Of a DNA stretch of 64,000 nt, positions 8,154 through 16,968 are shown in pieces. The DNA comes from Sva-07 sp942492715. Its GTDB lineage: Bacteria; Actinomycetota; Acidimicrobiia; Acidimicrobiales; Ilumatobacteraceae. The notes under the pieces are model-generated. The model made no database searches, was not told where the DNA came from, and saw nothing but the letters and a program-made list of their open reading frames with translations. The stretch is from positions 496,001 through 560,000 of the forward strand of contig CALOFW010000017.1 in the NCBI GenBank assembly GCA_942492715.1, read 5' to 3'. Position 1 is the stretch's first letter. Each line of letters begins with the position of its first letter. The position numbers were made by a program, and so were the translations under genes.

Positions 8154-8639
8154 TCAGCCGATCGAGTCGATCACGGCGAGCGTCTCGAGCGCGGCGAGCG
8201 CCGCCTGAGCGCCCTTGTTGCCGTCGTCGTCGCCCGAGCGCACGAGGGCCTGGGCCTCGTCGTCGACGGTCAGGATGCCGTTGGTGATCACCGCGTCGCC
8301 GTCGAGCGACAGCCGCATCAGGCCGGCGGCGCTCGCGTCGGACACCACTTCGAAGTGGTACGTGTCGCCGCGCACGACGGCACCGAGCGCGACGACCGCG
8401 TCGAACCTGCCCGATGCGGCGACGGCCTTGGCCACCTGCGGTACCTCGAGTGCACCGGGTACCCACCACGTGGCGATCGCATCGGCGGCGACGCCGTGCC
8501 CGGTGAGTGCTCGTCGGGCCCCCTGCTCCAGTTGCTCGACGATCCGATCGTTGAACCGACCGCACACGAGTGCGACCGAGCGCCCGGTGCCGTCGATGGC
8601 CGGGATCGGTGCGTCGGCCGAGCGCAGGTTGGTGCTCAC
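8154..8639 (-). CDS. ribH: 6,7-dimethyl-8-ribityllumazine synthase
   Basis: The 161-residue protein is a standard RibH. It has VCGRFNDRIVEQL at the substrate site, WVPGALEVP, and ALGAVVRGDTYHFEVVSD with the catalytic histidine. It condenses 5-amino-6-ribitylamino-uracil with 3,4-dihydroxybutanone-4-phosphate and usually assembles into pentamers or 60-mers. It is the last gene of the ribD-ribE-ribBA-ribH operon. Its start overlaps the ribBA stop by four bases. Its 3' end almost touches that of fbiC on the other strand. Confidence 0.97.
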   Translation of the reverse strand: MSTNLRSADAPIPAIDGTGRSVALVCGRFNDRIVEQLEQGARRALTGHGVAADAIATWWVPGALEVPQVAKAVAASGRFDAVVALGAVVRGDTYHFEVVSDASAAGLMRLSLDGDAVITNGILTVDDEAQALVRSGDDDGNKGAQAALAALETLAVIDSIG

Positions 8640-9883
8640 GACGCCTCCTCCGCCAGGACAGCGTCGAGATCGTCGGGGAGCAGGTGTCCCATCCGGTCAC
8701 GTTTCGTGCGGAGGTAGTGCTCGGACTCCGGATGCACCGGCAGGTGCAGCCCGACACGCTCGGTGATCGTGAGGCCGAACCCCTCGAGGCCCCGGTACTT
8801 CGCCGGGTTGTTGGTGAGCAGCCGCAGGTTGCGCACGCCCAGCTCCGCGAGGATCTGCGCGCCGATGCCGTACTCGCGGGTGTCGACCGGCAGGCCGAGT
8901 TCGAGGTTGGCGTCGACCGTGTCGAGCCCTGCGTCCTGCAGTTCGTAGGCGCGCAGTTTGTGGCTCAGCCCGATGCCGCGACCCTCGTGACCGCGCAGGT
9001 ACACCACCACCCCTCGCCCGGCTTCGGCGACCAGCCGCATCGACTCGTGCAGCTGCGGGCCGCAGTCGCACTTGACGCTGCCGAACACGTCTCCGGTCAG
9101 GCATTCGCTGTGCACCCGCACCAGCACGGGTTCGTCGCCGGCGACATCGCCCACGACGAACGCGAGATGGGTCTCGCCGTCGAGCACGCTCTCGTAGGCG
9201 TGGCACCGGAACTCGCCCCATTCGGTCGGAAGTCGGGCGTCCGCCGTCTGTTCGATCAGCTTCTCGTGGCGGTGCCGGTAGCGGACGAGGTCGGCGATCG
9301 AGACGAAGGCCAGCCCGTGCTCGTCGGCGAACCGGCGCAGGTCCGCGCCGCGGGCCATGTCGCCGCCGTCGAGCACGAGTTCGCAGAGCACGCCGGCAGG
9401 AGCGCGACCGGCGAGCCGTGCGAGATCGACGGAGGCCTCGGTGTGGCCGACGCGTTTCAGCACGCCACCGGGGCGGGCCCGCAACGGGAAGATGTGTCCG
9501 GGCCGGTTGAAGGAAGGCGCTCCGACGGAAGGATCGGCGAGCGCCCGCAGGGTTGCGGCGCGGTCGGCGGCGGAGATGCCGGTCGTCGTGCCCTCGGCGA
9601 GGTCGACGGTGACGGTGAACGCGGTGCCGTGCGATTCGGTGTTCTGGTTGGCCACGACCATCGGCGTGAGGCCGAGGTCGTCGCAACGTTCACCGGTCAG
9701 CCCGACGCAGATGACGCCGGACGTGTGACGAACGAAGAAGGCGATCGCCTCGGGGGTGGCGGCATCGGCCGCCATGATCAGGTCGCCTTCGTTCTCGCGG
9801 TCCTCGTCGTCGGCGACGACGACGATCTCACCGCGGGCGATCGCGGCGATCGCCTTCTCGATCGGATCGAACAGGGTGCTCAT
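8636..9883 (-). CDS. ribBA: Bifunctional DHBP synthase / GTP cyclohydrolase II
   Basis: The 415-residue protein has two domains. Residues 1-205 are 3,4-dihydroxy-2-butanone-4-phosphate synthase, with DDEDRENEGDLIMAAD and the histidines in HTEASVDLARLAG. Residues 206-400 are GTP cyclohydrolase II, with the zinc motif CLTGDVFGSVKCDC and the loop HEGRGIGLSHK. It supplies both starting arms of riboflavin synthesis. The order RibB then RibA is the normal fusion. It overlaps ribE and ribH by four bases each, which shows tight coupling. Confidence 0.97.
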   Translation of the reverse strand: MSTLFDPIEKAIAAIARGEIVVVADDEDRENEGDLIMAADAATPEAIAFFVRHTSGVICVGLTGERCDDLGLTPMVVANQNTESHGTAFTVTVDLAEGTTTGISAADRAATLRALADPSVGAPSFNRPGHIFPLRARPGGVLKRVGHTEASVDLARLAGRAPAGVLCELVLDGGDMARGADLRRFADEHGLAFVSIADLVRYRHRHEKLIEQTADARLPTEWGEFRCHAYESVLDGETHLAFVVGDVAGDEPVLVRVHSECLTGDVFGSVKCDCGPQLHESMRLVAEAGRGVVVYLRGHEGRGIGLSHKLRAYELQDAGLDTVDANLELGLPVDTREYGIGAQILAELGVRNLRLLTNNPAKYRGLEGFGLTITERVGLHLPVHPESEHYLRTKRDRMGHLLPDDLDAVLAEEAS

Positions 9884-10470
9884 CGTGCTGCTCCGGATTC
9901 CGGGGGAAGGTACGCCGACACCAGCCGTTCGACGTACTTGGCCATCACGTCGACCTCGAGGTTCACGAGGTCGCCGGGTCGTTTGGTACCGAGCGTCGTG
10001 ACGTCGGCGGTGTGTGGGATGATCGCGACGGTGAAGCCGTCATCGAGCGGCTGGACGACGGTGAGGCTGACGCCGTCGACCGTCACCGATCCCTTCTCGA
10101 CCAGGTAGCGCAGCAACCCGTCGGGGACGCGCACCCGGAGATCGGGCACCGGGGCGACGACCTCGCCGACGCCATCGACATGGCCCTGCACGATGTGACC
10201 GCCGAGACGGTCGGAGGCCCGCACGGCCCGTTCGAGGTTGACGCCGTCGCCGTCGCTCAGCCTCGCGAGGCTGGTGCGCGAGATCGTCTCGTCGGACACG
10301 TCGGCCTCCCACCAGCCGTCGCCGTGGGCGACGACGGTCAGACAGCACCCGTTGACGGCGATCGACTCGCCGATCTCGACGCCGTCGATGACACGCGTCG
10401 CAGCGATGCGCAGACGCCCGTCGTGCAGCGATTCCAGTCGGCCGAGCTCTTCGACGATTCCGGTGAACAT
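9880..10470 (-). CDS. ribE: Riboflavin synthase, alpha subunit
   Basis: The protein begins MFTGIVEELG and shows the two lumazine-binding repeats of the family. The first contains ESIAVNGCCLTVV; the second contains GHIVQGHVDGVG and KGSVTVDGVSLTVV. It dismutates two lumazine molecules to riboflavin and the ribityl-pyrimidine that FO synthase also uses. The ATG shares one base with the ribD stop (TGATG). I chose the start by the invariant MFTGI; the longer open frame upstream is the ribD region read in another frame. Confidence 0.96.
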   Translation of the reverse strand: MFTGIVEELGRLESLHDGRLRIAATRVIDGVEIGESIAVNGCCLTVVAHGDGWWEADVSDETISRTSLARLSDGDGVNLERAVRASDRLGGHIVQGHVDGVGEVVAPVPDLRVRVPDGLLRYLVEKGSVTVDGVSLTVVQPLDDGFTVAIIPHTADVTTLGTKRPGDLVNLEVDVMAKYVERLVSAYLPPESGAAR

Positions 10471-11474
10471 CAGGTTCCTTCCTGTCGGGTTTCGTGCAGA
10501 GGGATGATCTCGAGTCGCACGTCGTCGCCGACGCGCTCGACGCGGTCGAAGCGACCGCGCCAGAGGTCGTCGATCGTCGGTGCGGTTGCGCCGGCGATGG
10601 CCGGCGTCGCGTCGGCTCCGGCAAACAGTGCGGGTGCGACATAGAGGACCCAGCGGTCGACGAGGCGGGCCGCGTGGAACGAACCGACCACCCGCGCGCC
10701 GCCTTCGATCATCAGCTGCACGATGCCGCGGCGTCCGAGTTCGTCGAGCAGTTCGTCGATGCCGCCGCTCCACTCGAGGCACGGATGCACCCGAGCGTCA
10801 GGGGCTGCCGAGCCGAGCACGACGCGAAGCGGATCGTCGCCCTCGACGTGGCGAACGGTGAGCGCCGGGTCGTCGGCGCGGACCGTGCCGGCGCCGACGA
10901 GGATCGCGTCGCTCTCGGCGCGCAGGCGGTGGGCGTCGCGCCGGGCTGCCTCGCCCGTGATCCACTGCGACGTGCCATCGGGTGCGGCCGTACCGCCGTC
11001 GGCCGACGTGGCGAGCTTGCACATCACGTACGGCCGGCCCGTTCGGCGATGATGCAGGTACGGGGCGAGCTGCGCTTCCACTTCGATTGCCGATACGCCG
11101 ACGTCGACCGCGACACCGGCCTGGCGCAGTGCGTCGACGCCACCGCCGGCGACGCGTCCGTCGGGGTCGGTGATGCCCACCACGACTCGCTCCACTCCGG
11201 CAGCGATGATCGCGTCGGTGCACGGCGGCGTGCGCCCGTGATGCGAACACGGCTCGAGGGTGCACACGAGCGTGGCACCGCGCGCGGCATCGCCGGCGGC
11301 GTCGAGGGCCACGATCTCGGCGTGGCGACCGCCGGGCGGTTCGGTGGCGCCGGTGGCGACGAGCGCGCCACCGGGCGACAACAGCACAGCGCCCACCCAC
11401 GGGTTCGGTGAGGTGCGCGCACGAACAGCGGCCGCTGCCGTGATCGCCGTGCTCATCGCTGTCGTGTCGTCCAT
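10470..11474 (-). CDS. ribD: Bifunctional pyrimidine deaminase / reductase RibD
   Basis: The N-terminal deaminase domain (to about residue 145) carries the zinc ligands in GGRHAEIVAL and LEPCSHHGRTPPCTDAI. The C-terminal reductase domain has CKLATSADGGTA and the NADPH-site segment LMIEGGARVVGSFHAARLVD. It performs the second and third steps of riboflavin synthesis. It is the first gene of the operon, 90 bases downstream of an FMN riboswitch on the same strand. The annotated GTG/ATG cluster at the start (MDDTTAMSTAITAA) allows a start a few codons later. Confidence 0.95.
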   Translation of the reverse strand: MDDTTAMSTAITAAAAVRARTSPNPWVGAVLLSPGGALVATGATEPPGGRHAEIVALDAAGDAARGATLVCTLEPCSHHGRTPPCTDAIIAAGVERVVVGITDPDGRVAGGGVDALRQAGVAVDVGVSAIEVEAQLAPYLHHRRTGRPYVMCKLATSADGGTAAPDGTSQWITGEAARRDAHRLRAESDAILVGAGTVRADDPALTVRHVEGDDPLRVVLGSAAPDARVHPCLEWSGGIDELLDELGRRGIVQLMIEGGARVVGSFHAARLVDRWVLYVAPALFAGADATPAIAGATAPTIDDLWRGRFDRVERVGDDVRLEIIPLHETRQEGT

Positions 11475-11564
11475 CTCCGTGCCGTTCCGTTCGGGTCGCG
11501 GGCAACGGGAGCAGCACGACGATCACCCGCGCCCGATCACGGACGCGAGCCGACGTCGACGCGC

Positions 11565-11692
11565 ACCTGCTCCCATCCGGACTGTGACCGTCGGCCCCGG
11601 AGTTCCACCGGATCGGCCCACCGCCTGAATCGACGCTGGGTTCGCGGGCTTTCACCGCCGGTCGGGACTTCCACCCAACCCCGCAGGTATTC
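11565..11692 (-). ncRNA. FMN riboswitch (RFN element) controlling the rib operon
   Basis: Reading the minus strand from 11692, the conserved RFN blocks appear in order. They are GGGTGGAAGTCCCGACCGG, then CGGTGAAAGCCCGCGA, then GATCCGGTGGAACTCCGG, and finally GACGGTCACAGTCCGGATGG followed by GAGCAGG. The six-stem junction binds FMN and shuts off expression when the cofactor is plentiful. It lies directly before ribD in the same direction. In actinobacteria such elements usually act on translation initiation; the roughly 90 bases between element and ribD could hold the expression platform. Confidence 0.95.
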
Positions 11693-11764
11693 AGTTGTGC
11701 ACGTGACGCTAGCGGCGAGGTCCGACGGGCCGCCGATCGAGCGAGAACTCCGTCCTGCGTGGGG

Positions 11765-12772
11765 CTACTCGCGCTCGACCGCTTCGAGGAGAAGGAGCGA
11801 CGCATCGGCGATCTCGCGTTGCGCCACCGTTCGGCTGACGCCCGGGGTCCCGTCGCCTCGTTGGAGGCCATAATCGCCGAAGTAGGAGTGGATGGCACCC
11901 TCGATCGCGACGTACTCCGTCGAGGCCGGCAGGTCGGGCGCCCGTTCTTCGATGTCGGCCGGGGTGGCGAGCCCGTCGTTGGTGCCGTACACCGACATCA
12001 CGGCGAGGTCGGTGCGCTCGGACATGTCGTTCGCCGGGTACGCCGCGTACAACAGCAGGCCGGACAGCTCGTCTCGGTCCTGTTCGGCGTAGCTCGATGC
12101 CATCGCCCCGCCCAGCGAGTGTCCGCCGACGACCCACCGGTCGATGGTGTCGTCGGGATCGCCGATCACAGCGTTCGCCGCGTTCGGTTGGAGTACGGCG
12201 AGGTTGTAGGGCTGCTTGAAGATGACGACGGGGAAGCCCGCTTGGGCCAGCGGCCGGAGGATGTGCGCGTACGCCTGCGGGTCGACCTTCGCGCCGGGGT
12301 AGAAGGCGAGGCCGACCGATCGGGGGTCGGCGTCGGGGGTGAGGCGGATCGTTGTTCTCGACACGTCGACCGAGACGCCATCGCCGTCGGAGAGGGCGTC
12401 GACGGCGATCGGTTCGGCCGACAGTGGACGCAGGTACACGAGCGACCCGATCAGCACGGCGCCGCCGAGCACCAGGGCGCCGCGAGCGAGCCAGACCCGT
12501 CGCGGGGATCGGATCGAGGGCGGCCCGACGAGGACGGCCCAGACGATCAGCCCGATCGCCAGCCCGAGCGCCAGGAGCAGAGTGAGCAGGTACGCAGGGC
12601 TCGATCCCCAGATCCCGACCCAGGCCGTCGCGAAGGCCCAGACGACCACGAGCACGATGGCGACGCCCAGCGCGAGCGGCCACCAGCGCAGACGCCGACC
12701 CGTTGGTTCGGCCAGTTCCCCGTCGGCCGTGCCGTCGTGCGGGCCGGCCGCCTCCGGGCGCTGGTCGTTCAC
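11765..12772 (-). CDS. Membrane-anchored alpha/beta hydrolase, copy A
   Basis: The 335-residue product has a short cytoplasmic start, then three hydrophobic segments within residues 30-115 (LALGVAIVLVVVWAFATAW is the first), and an alpha/beta-hydrolase domain. The nucleophile elbow is VVGGHSLGGAMAS near residue 215. The acid region is YGTNDGLATPADI and the final histidine is in EGAIHSYFGDYG. The segment FPVVIFKQPYNLAVL is also characteristic. The domain resembles dienelactone-hydrolase-like serine hydrolases, and the substrate is unknown. A close full-length paralogue is at 53632-54636. The start is GTG. Confidence 0.82.
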   Translation of the reverse strand: MNDQRPEAAGPHDGTADGELAEPTGRRLRWWPLALGVAIVLVVVWAFATAWVGIWGSSPAYLLTLLLALGLAIGLIVWAVLVGPPSIRSPRRVWLARGALVLGGAVLIGSLVYLRPLSAEPIAVDALSDGDGVSVDVSRTTIRLTPDADPRSVGLAFYPGAKVDPQAYAHILRPLAQAGFPVVIFKQPYNLAVLQPNAANAVIGDPDDTIDRWVVGGHSLGGAMASSYAEQDRDELSGLLLYAAYPANDMSERTDLAVMSVYGTNDGLATPADIEERAPDLPASTEYVAIEGAIHSYFGDYGLQRGDGTPGVSRTVAQREIADASLLLLEAVERE

Positions 12773-12813
12773 GCGTCCGATTGTCGCATGCCGTCCGAGG
12801 GCGAGACCACGCC

Positions 12814-13065
12814 ATGATGGAGACGATGGCGACCGACTCGACGACGCTGCGCAACGGATGGCGGCAGTCGCCGCATCCCCGTCGGTTGTCGGAGCACCAT
12901 CCGCATCGTGCGGAGATCCTCGCTCGCCACGAGTCGGCGATCCGCCGTGGCATCCCGGTGTACGCCGACCCGGTGAGCGGGCTCAGCGTGTTCACCGCCG
13001 AGTACCTGGCTCGGCGCGGCTACTGCTGTGACAGCGGCTGCCGCCACTGCCCGTTCGTCGTGTGA
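12814..13065 (+). CDS. Small DUF5522-type cysteine protein
   Basis: The product of about 80 residues ends with RRGYCCDSGCRHCPFVV, the cysteine pattern typical of DUF5522 proteins (C-C-x3-C-x2-C). This suggests metal binding, but no function is known for the family. Three in-frame ATG codons (12814, 12817, 12826) could start it. It converges on the SCO6745-family gene with only two bases between the stops. Confidence 0.75.
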   Translation: MMETMATDSTTLRNGWRQSPHPRRLSEHHPHRAEILARHESAIRRGIPVYADPVSGLSVFTAEYLARRGYCCDSGCRHCPFVV

Positions 13066-13067
13066 CG

Positions 13068-13967
13068 TCACCCGCGGAGGCGTGACGCCGGCTGGTAGTT
13101 CTCACCTGCGGTCACGTCGACCCGGCCGAGCAGGGCCGCACACGGTGGCTCGAACCGTTCGGCGAACCAGTTCGATCGCTCCTCGCCGAGCAGCTCCCAC
13201 GGCAACGTGGTGAGACGATCGGTGTCGTCCTCGATGCGTTGACGCAACGCCAGCCCCTCGGGCAACACCCGTCGCTGACCGTCGGCGTCGATCTCCGCGA
13301 GGCCCTTTCCGACGAGCGCGCTCCAGCCCGCGTCGATCTCCTCCGGGGTCGCGCCACGGGACTTCGGCATCCAATCGGTCTCGTAGTGCACATGGGCGTT
13401 GTGCAGGATCGACGCCTCCGGGTGCGTGAGCCCGGCCGCCACGACCACCGCCCAGTGGGTGTCGCCGCGCCACTCGCGGATGCAGTTGACCGCGTGCCAC
13501 CCGGACAGGAGCGGGTCGTCGGGGCGCGGCAGCGCGAGGTGCGCAGCCATGAACACCCGGCCCATCACGGGCAGCTGCTCGACGACGGACCAGAGTTCGG
13601 GCCCGAGCTCGATCAGCGGCTCGACGATCGACGGCGCGAACTCTCGGAGACCCTCGGCGACGGCCTCGTCGCGCGCGAGGCGGCACGCCTCGAATCGCTC
13701 GGGGTCGTGGCCGAGCACGTCGAACGCCGCCCGGATGCCGGTCGGGCTGATCGATCCGAACGCGGCGATCACGGCGTCCGGTCCCGCGGCCGCCAGCGGC
13801 GCGCAGCGAGCGGCCATGTACCCGAGTGGCCCTGCGAAGTCCTTCGGGATGCCGAGGTCGGCATAGCGGGCCACCGCCCCTGGATCCCAGAAGATCCAAC
13901 CGATCGTCGTCTGCACCGAACGGGCGTTGCGGCGTGTGATCTCGAACCAGTCCGGCGTGTCACCCAT
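13068..13967 (-). CDS. SCO6745-family protein, copy A
   Basis: The 299-residue protein resembles the actinobacterial SCO6745 family of unknown function. It has an N-terminal helical part (FGSISPTGIRAAFDVLG), a middle HLALPRPDDPLLSGWHAVNC, and a conserved REWRGDTHWAVVVAAGLTH segment. The last region contains TDRLTTLPWELLGEE. No catalytic motif is certain. A near-identical paralogue is at 51246-52145, and a possible third C-terminus is at the right window edge. The start ATG at 13967 gives MGDTPDWFEITRR, which matches the start of the paralogue. Confidence 0.75.
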   Translation of the reverse strand: MGDTPDWFEITRRNARSVQTTIGWIFWDPGAVARYADLGIPKDFAGPLGYMAARCAPLAAAGPDAVIAAFGSISPTGIRAAFDVLGHDPERFEACRLARDEAVAEGLREFAPSIVEPLIELGPELWSVVEQLPVMGRVFMAAHLALPRPDDPLLSGWHAVNCIREWRGDTHWAVVVAAGLTHPEASILHNAHVHYETDWMPKSRGATPEEIDAGWSALVGKGLAEIDADGQRRVLPEGLALRQRIEDDTDRLTTLPWELLGEERSNWFAERFEPPCAALLGRVDVTAGENYQPASRLRG

Positions 13968-14074
13968 CGACGCAGTATCGCAGCCCGGGTGACAGGGCTG
14001 CTCGACCACGACTCAGGGTTCGCCGTCTCCCGCCTGCAGCAGGCCAACGGCTCCACGACCTGGGAAGTTGAAGG

Positions 14075-14341
14075 CGTGTCGGTCGGGCCGTCGACCTGCT
14101 CCACCACGTCGAGCACGCTGAGATCCCCGAGCGCGACGACCGGCTCGTACCCTCCCGTCGGACCCGGCACCGACCGGATCCAACCGGCGCGCACGAGCGA
14201 TCCCATCACCTGGGGGACGAAGCCGGGCGTGGTGCCGAGTTCCTCTGCCAGGTCGGCACTCTTGAGCCGGTTCGACGGGCAGTCGAGCAGGACGAGGGCG
14301 CGGACCGCCAGGTCGGCGCGTTGCGTGATCTCCAGTCGCAC
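14075..14341 (-). pseudogene. Rrf2-family regulator, C-terminal part lost
   Basis: From a GTG at 14341 the frame reads VRLEITQRADLAVRALVLL, a typical Rrf2 start, followed by the winged-helix part (LAEELGTTPGFVPQVMGSL) and GPTGGYEPVVALGDLSVLDV. The Rrf2 family normally continues to about 140 residues with three cysteines that hold an iron-sulfur cluster. Here the likeness ends near residue 89, and the frame then runs without family character into the start of the SCO6745 gene, stopping at 13769. I read this as a truncated or fused regulator that still has a DNA-binding part. It faces the antiporter gene. Confidence 0.6.
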
Positions 14342-14388
14342 AGTACGAGACTTGTCGATCGCGGAGCTCGACCGCAGGGACCATCGAC

Positions 14389-14423
14389 CTGTTACATCTG
14401 GGGTCAGACCCCAGATGTAACAG
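14389..14423. repeat. Perfect 35-bp palindrome (17-bp arms, one-base centre)
   Basis: The arm runs from CTGTTACATC to CTGGGGTC (14389-14405), with an A at 14406 and the exact complement at 14407-14423. The central GGGGTCAGACCCC core is of the kind seen in repetitive palindromes linked to REP-associated transposases. It lies in the divergent gap between the Rrf2 gene and the antiporter. No second full copy was noticed in this window. Confidence 0.85.
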
Positions 14424-14520
14424 GGCATCGGTCCGTAGGGGTGACGGTCGACGATCGCCGATGCTTGCCGACCGACATCGTCGTGTGACATTGTCCGCCA
14501 GTGATCGCAGGGGGACGTGC

Positions 14521-16596
14521 GTGCTGATCGGGAGCGTCGAGGCGACCATCGCCGTGCTCTTCGCCATCGTCGTGCTCGGGCCGATCCTGGCCGAGCGCTT
14601 CCGGATCCCCGGCATCGTCGGGCTGATCGCGGGCGGGATGATCTTCGGGCCGTTCGTGATCGGCTGGCTCGAGTCCGATGCGCTCGTCGACGATCTCGGT
14701 GCGATCGGGATCTTGTACCTGATGTTCCTCGCCGGGCTGTCGTTCGACATCAAGGCGTTCAACGACAACCGCCGGATGGCGATCACGTTCGGACTGCTCG
14801 GGTTCGCCATCCCGTTCGTTCTCAGCGTTGCCGTCGTCGACCAGTCCGCCGACATCGAGACGCTCGGGGCGCTGCTGATCGGCGCGATGTGGGCGTCGAA
14901 CACGCTGGTCGCCTACTCCGAGGTCCAATCGGCCGGTCTGCAGAGCACGAGATCGGTCGGCGCCGCCGTGTCGGCTGGTGTCGTCGCCGACCTGATGTCG
15001 CTGACCGTGCTGGCCTTCGCCACGGCGACCGCGGTGATCGAGATCGAACCCCTCGACGTGCCGTTCGGCACCGACATCGCCGAGCGGCTCGCTCCCGAAG
15101 ATGTCCAGGCGTCGACACCGGATCCCGCGCTGTCGCTCTGGATCGGTCTCCCACTGCTCGTCTTCGTGTGCCTGTGGCTGCTGCCCCGGGTGGCGAACTG
15201 GTTCTTCGTCCGGGTGGGACGGACCCGCCCGCAACGCTTCGTGTTCACGTTGGCGCTGATGGCCATCGGTGCCACGGTTGCTTTGCTCGGCGGGATGGAA
15301 GGCCTGATCGGTGCGTTCCTGGCGGGGCTGGGGTTGAACCGGCTCATCCCCGCCCGCGGGCCGCTGATGGAACGCCTGGACTTCGTGGGGACCACGCTCT
15401 TCATCCCGGTGTTCCTGATCTCGATCGGGCTCAACATCGATCCCGCGGTGCTGATCGATCCGAAGACGATCGGACTGGGCCTGCTGTTCACCGGCTTCGT
15501 GCTGGTCGGCAAGACCACGGCGGCCGTGATCGCGGGGAGGATCTTCGGGTTGTCGCGCGACGAGGTCGGTCTCATGTCGTCGCTGTCGTTCGGCCAGGCC
15601 GCGTCGACGCTCGCGATCGCACAGGTGGGCCTGACGCTCGGGATGTTCGAACAGAACGTGGTCAACTCCGCCGTGCTGGCCATCGTGATCACCGCCTTCA
15701 TCACGTCGTACGCGACGCGGTTCTTCGCGTCGCGAGTGCCGCCCGTGGTCGTCGATCGCCCGCCGATCGGCCAGCAGGTGCTCCTCGACGCACGCGGGAG
15801 CACATCGGACCTCTCGTGCCTCGTTGCGTTTGCAGGCGGGATCGCGCGACCGGACGACGGTCTGGTGATCCCGTACGGCGTCACCGGCGACACCGCTCGG
15901 TCCGATGTTCGAGCGGCTGTCGACCGCGCCGCTGCGGAAGCGGCCGCCGACGGGCTCGACGGCGACGGCATGGTGCGCGTCGGCGACTCGTTCACGAGCG
16001 CGACGGTCGATCTCGTCGCCGAACTCGATGCGTCGTTGGTCCTCCTCGCCTGGGACGGTCCCAAGTGGGCCGCGGACTACGCCTTCGGCAACGACATCGA
16101 CGGCGTCGGCCAGGCATCGCCTGTTCCGACGATCGCCGCCCACCTGGTGCATCCGTGGGATCGCATCGTCGTCCAACTCGGCCAGCCCCGTTCCGCGTGG
16201 CAGCGCGAGGACGTGGAGTTGACCGTCGACGTCGTCCGGCACCTCCGCGAGGGCACCGACGTCGAGCTGGTCGTGCTGTGCGACGACGAGTCCACCGCGG
16301 CACTGTTCGACCGCGACGGCGACCACGACAGCAGCCGCGACCGCGAGCGGATGACCGTCATCACCGACCGGGCGGAGCGGGAGGACGTGATCAACCGGGT
16401 CGCGCCCACCGATCTGGTGATCGTGCCGGCCCACGTCGTGCACGACATGCCCCCCTTGCGCCTGCGTCGACTCGTGCGACGGCTCCAGAAGACCAACATC
16501 GCGGTTGTCGGCGGGCCCCACCGTCTGACGATCTCGCAGGGTGTCACGACGCGCCCGCTGTCGACGGCGATCGCTCCGCGGCTCGCCACCGCGTGA
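14521..16596 (+). CDS. CPA2-family cation:proton antiporter (Kef/NapA type)
   Basis: This 691-residue membrane protein has about 12 hydrophobic segments in residues 1-400, such as IAVLFAIVVLGPILAERF and GIVGLIAGGMIFGPFVIGWL. It has the family pattern LMFLAGLSFDIKAF and a conserved FGQAASTLAIAQVGL segment. The C-terminal 270 residues are soluble, with two halves resembling universal-stress-type nucleotide-binding folds (VVQLGQPRSAW, VVGGPHRL). Such antiporters exchange K+ or Na+ for protons. The GTG start at 14521 has an AGGGGG site seven bases before it. The divergent Rrf2 remnant and the palindrome share its upstream region. Confidence 0.88.
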   Translation: MLIGSVEATIAVLFAIVVLGPILAERFRIPGIVGLIAGGMIFGPFVIGWLESDALVDDLGAIGILYLMFLAGLSFDIKAFNDNRRMAITFGLLGFAIPFVLSVAVVDQSADIETLGALLIGAMWASNTLVAYSEVQSAGLQSTRSVGAAVSAGVVADLMSLTVLAFATATAVIEIEPLDVPFGTDIAERLAPEDVQASTPDPALSLWIGLPLLVFVCLWLLPRVANWFFVRVGRTRPQRFVFTLALMAIGATVALLGGMEGLIGAFLAGLGLNRLIPARGPLMERLDFVGTTLFIPVFLISIGLNIDPAVLIDPKTIGLGLLFTGFVLVGKTTAAVIAGRIFGLSRDEVGLMSSLSFGQAASTLAIAQVGLTLGMFEQNVVNSAVLAIVITAFITSYATRFFASRVPPVVVDRPPIGQQVLLDARGSTSDLSCLVAFAGGIARPDDGLVIPYGVTGDTARSDVRAAVDRAAAEAAADGLDGDGMVRVGDSFTSATVDLVAELDASLVLLAWDGPKWAADYAFGNDIDGVGQASPVPTIAAHLVHPWDRIVVQLGQPRSAWQREDVELTVDVVRHLREGTDVELVVLCDDESTAALFDRDGDHDSSRDRERMTVITDRAEREDVINRVAPTDLVIVPAHVVHDMPPLRLRRLVRRLQKTNIAVVGGPHRLTISQGVTTRPLSTAIAPRLATA

Positions 16597-16968
16597 ACGA
16601 GAGACACACTTCCGGAATTGCCAATTGGCCCGGGTCGTCGAGGAGTGTTCATGTCGAGAAGCATGTCTCCTTCGTCGCCGGTGACGACCTCGTGCAGGCT
16701 GCATGGACCAGCTGCACGTGGGACGGAGCGGCGCTGACGCTGAGCGCAGAAGGCGATGGCAACGAGATCGAGGCGACGACCAGCGACGACGGCACGATCG
16801 AGATCACCGTCACCGGTTCCGCCGAGTAGACGATGTCCGGGACCGGCGAGGAGGCCGACGGCACCCGGAGGACCCCGGGTCATCAGTCGGGTGGGTCCCT
16901 CGTTGGCGCCGGTACCGCCATCGTGCTGGCGATCACGCGCGTGGTTCCACCCTTCGGGCAGATCGTGC
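16597..16968. other. 372-bp convergent gap with a short coding remnant
   Basis: Between the antiporter and hmgA there is no convincing complete gene. In one plus-strand frame, about 16645-16829 reads like the end of a small beta-rich protein (KHVSFVAGDDLVQAAW, then ALTLSAEGDGNEIEATTSDD) and stops at 16829, but no credible start codon precedes it. A weak hairpin, ACCCGG-6-CCGGGT at 16863-16880, could end transcription from the left. Confidence 0.45.

Noticed and set aside
14404..16704. Long minus-strand frame opposite the antiporter
   Set aside because: Composition is Arg/Asp/His-rich antisense of a membrane protein; no family features.
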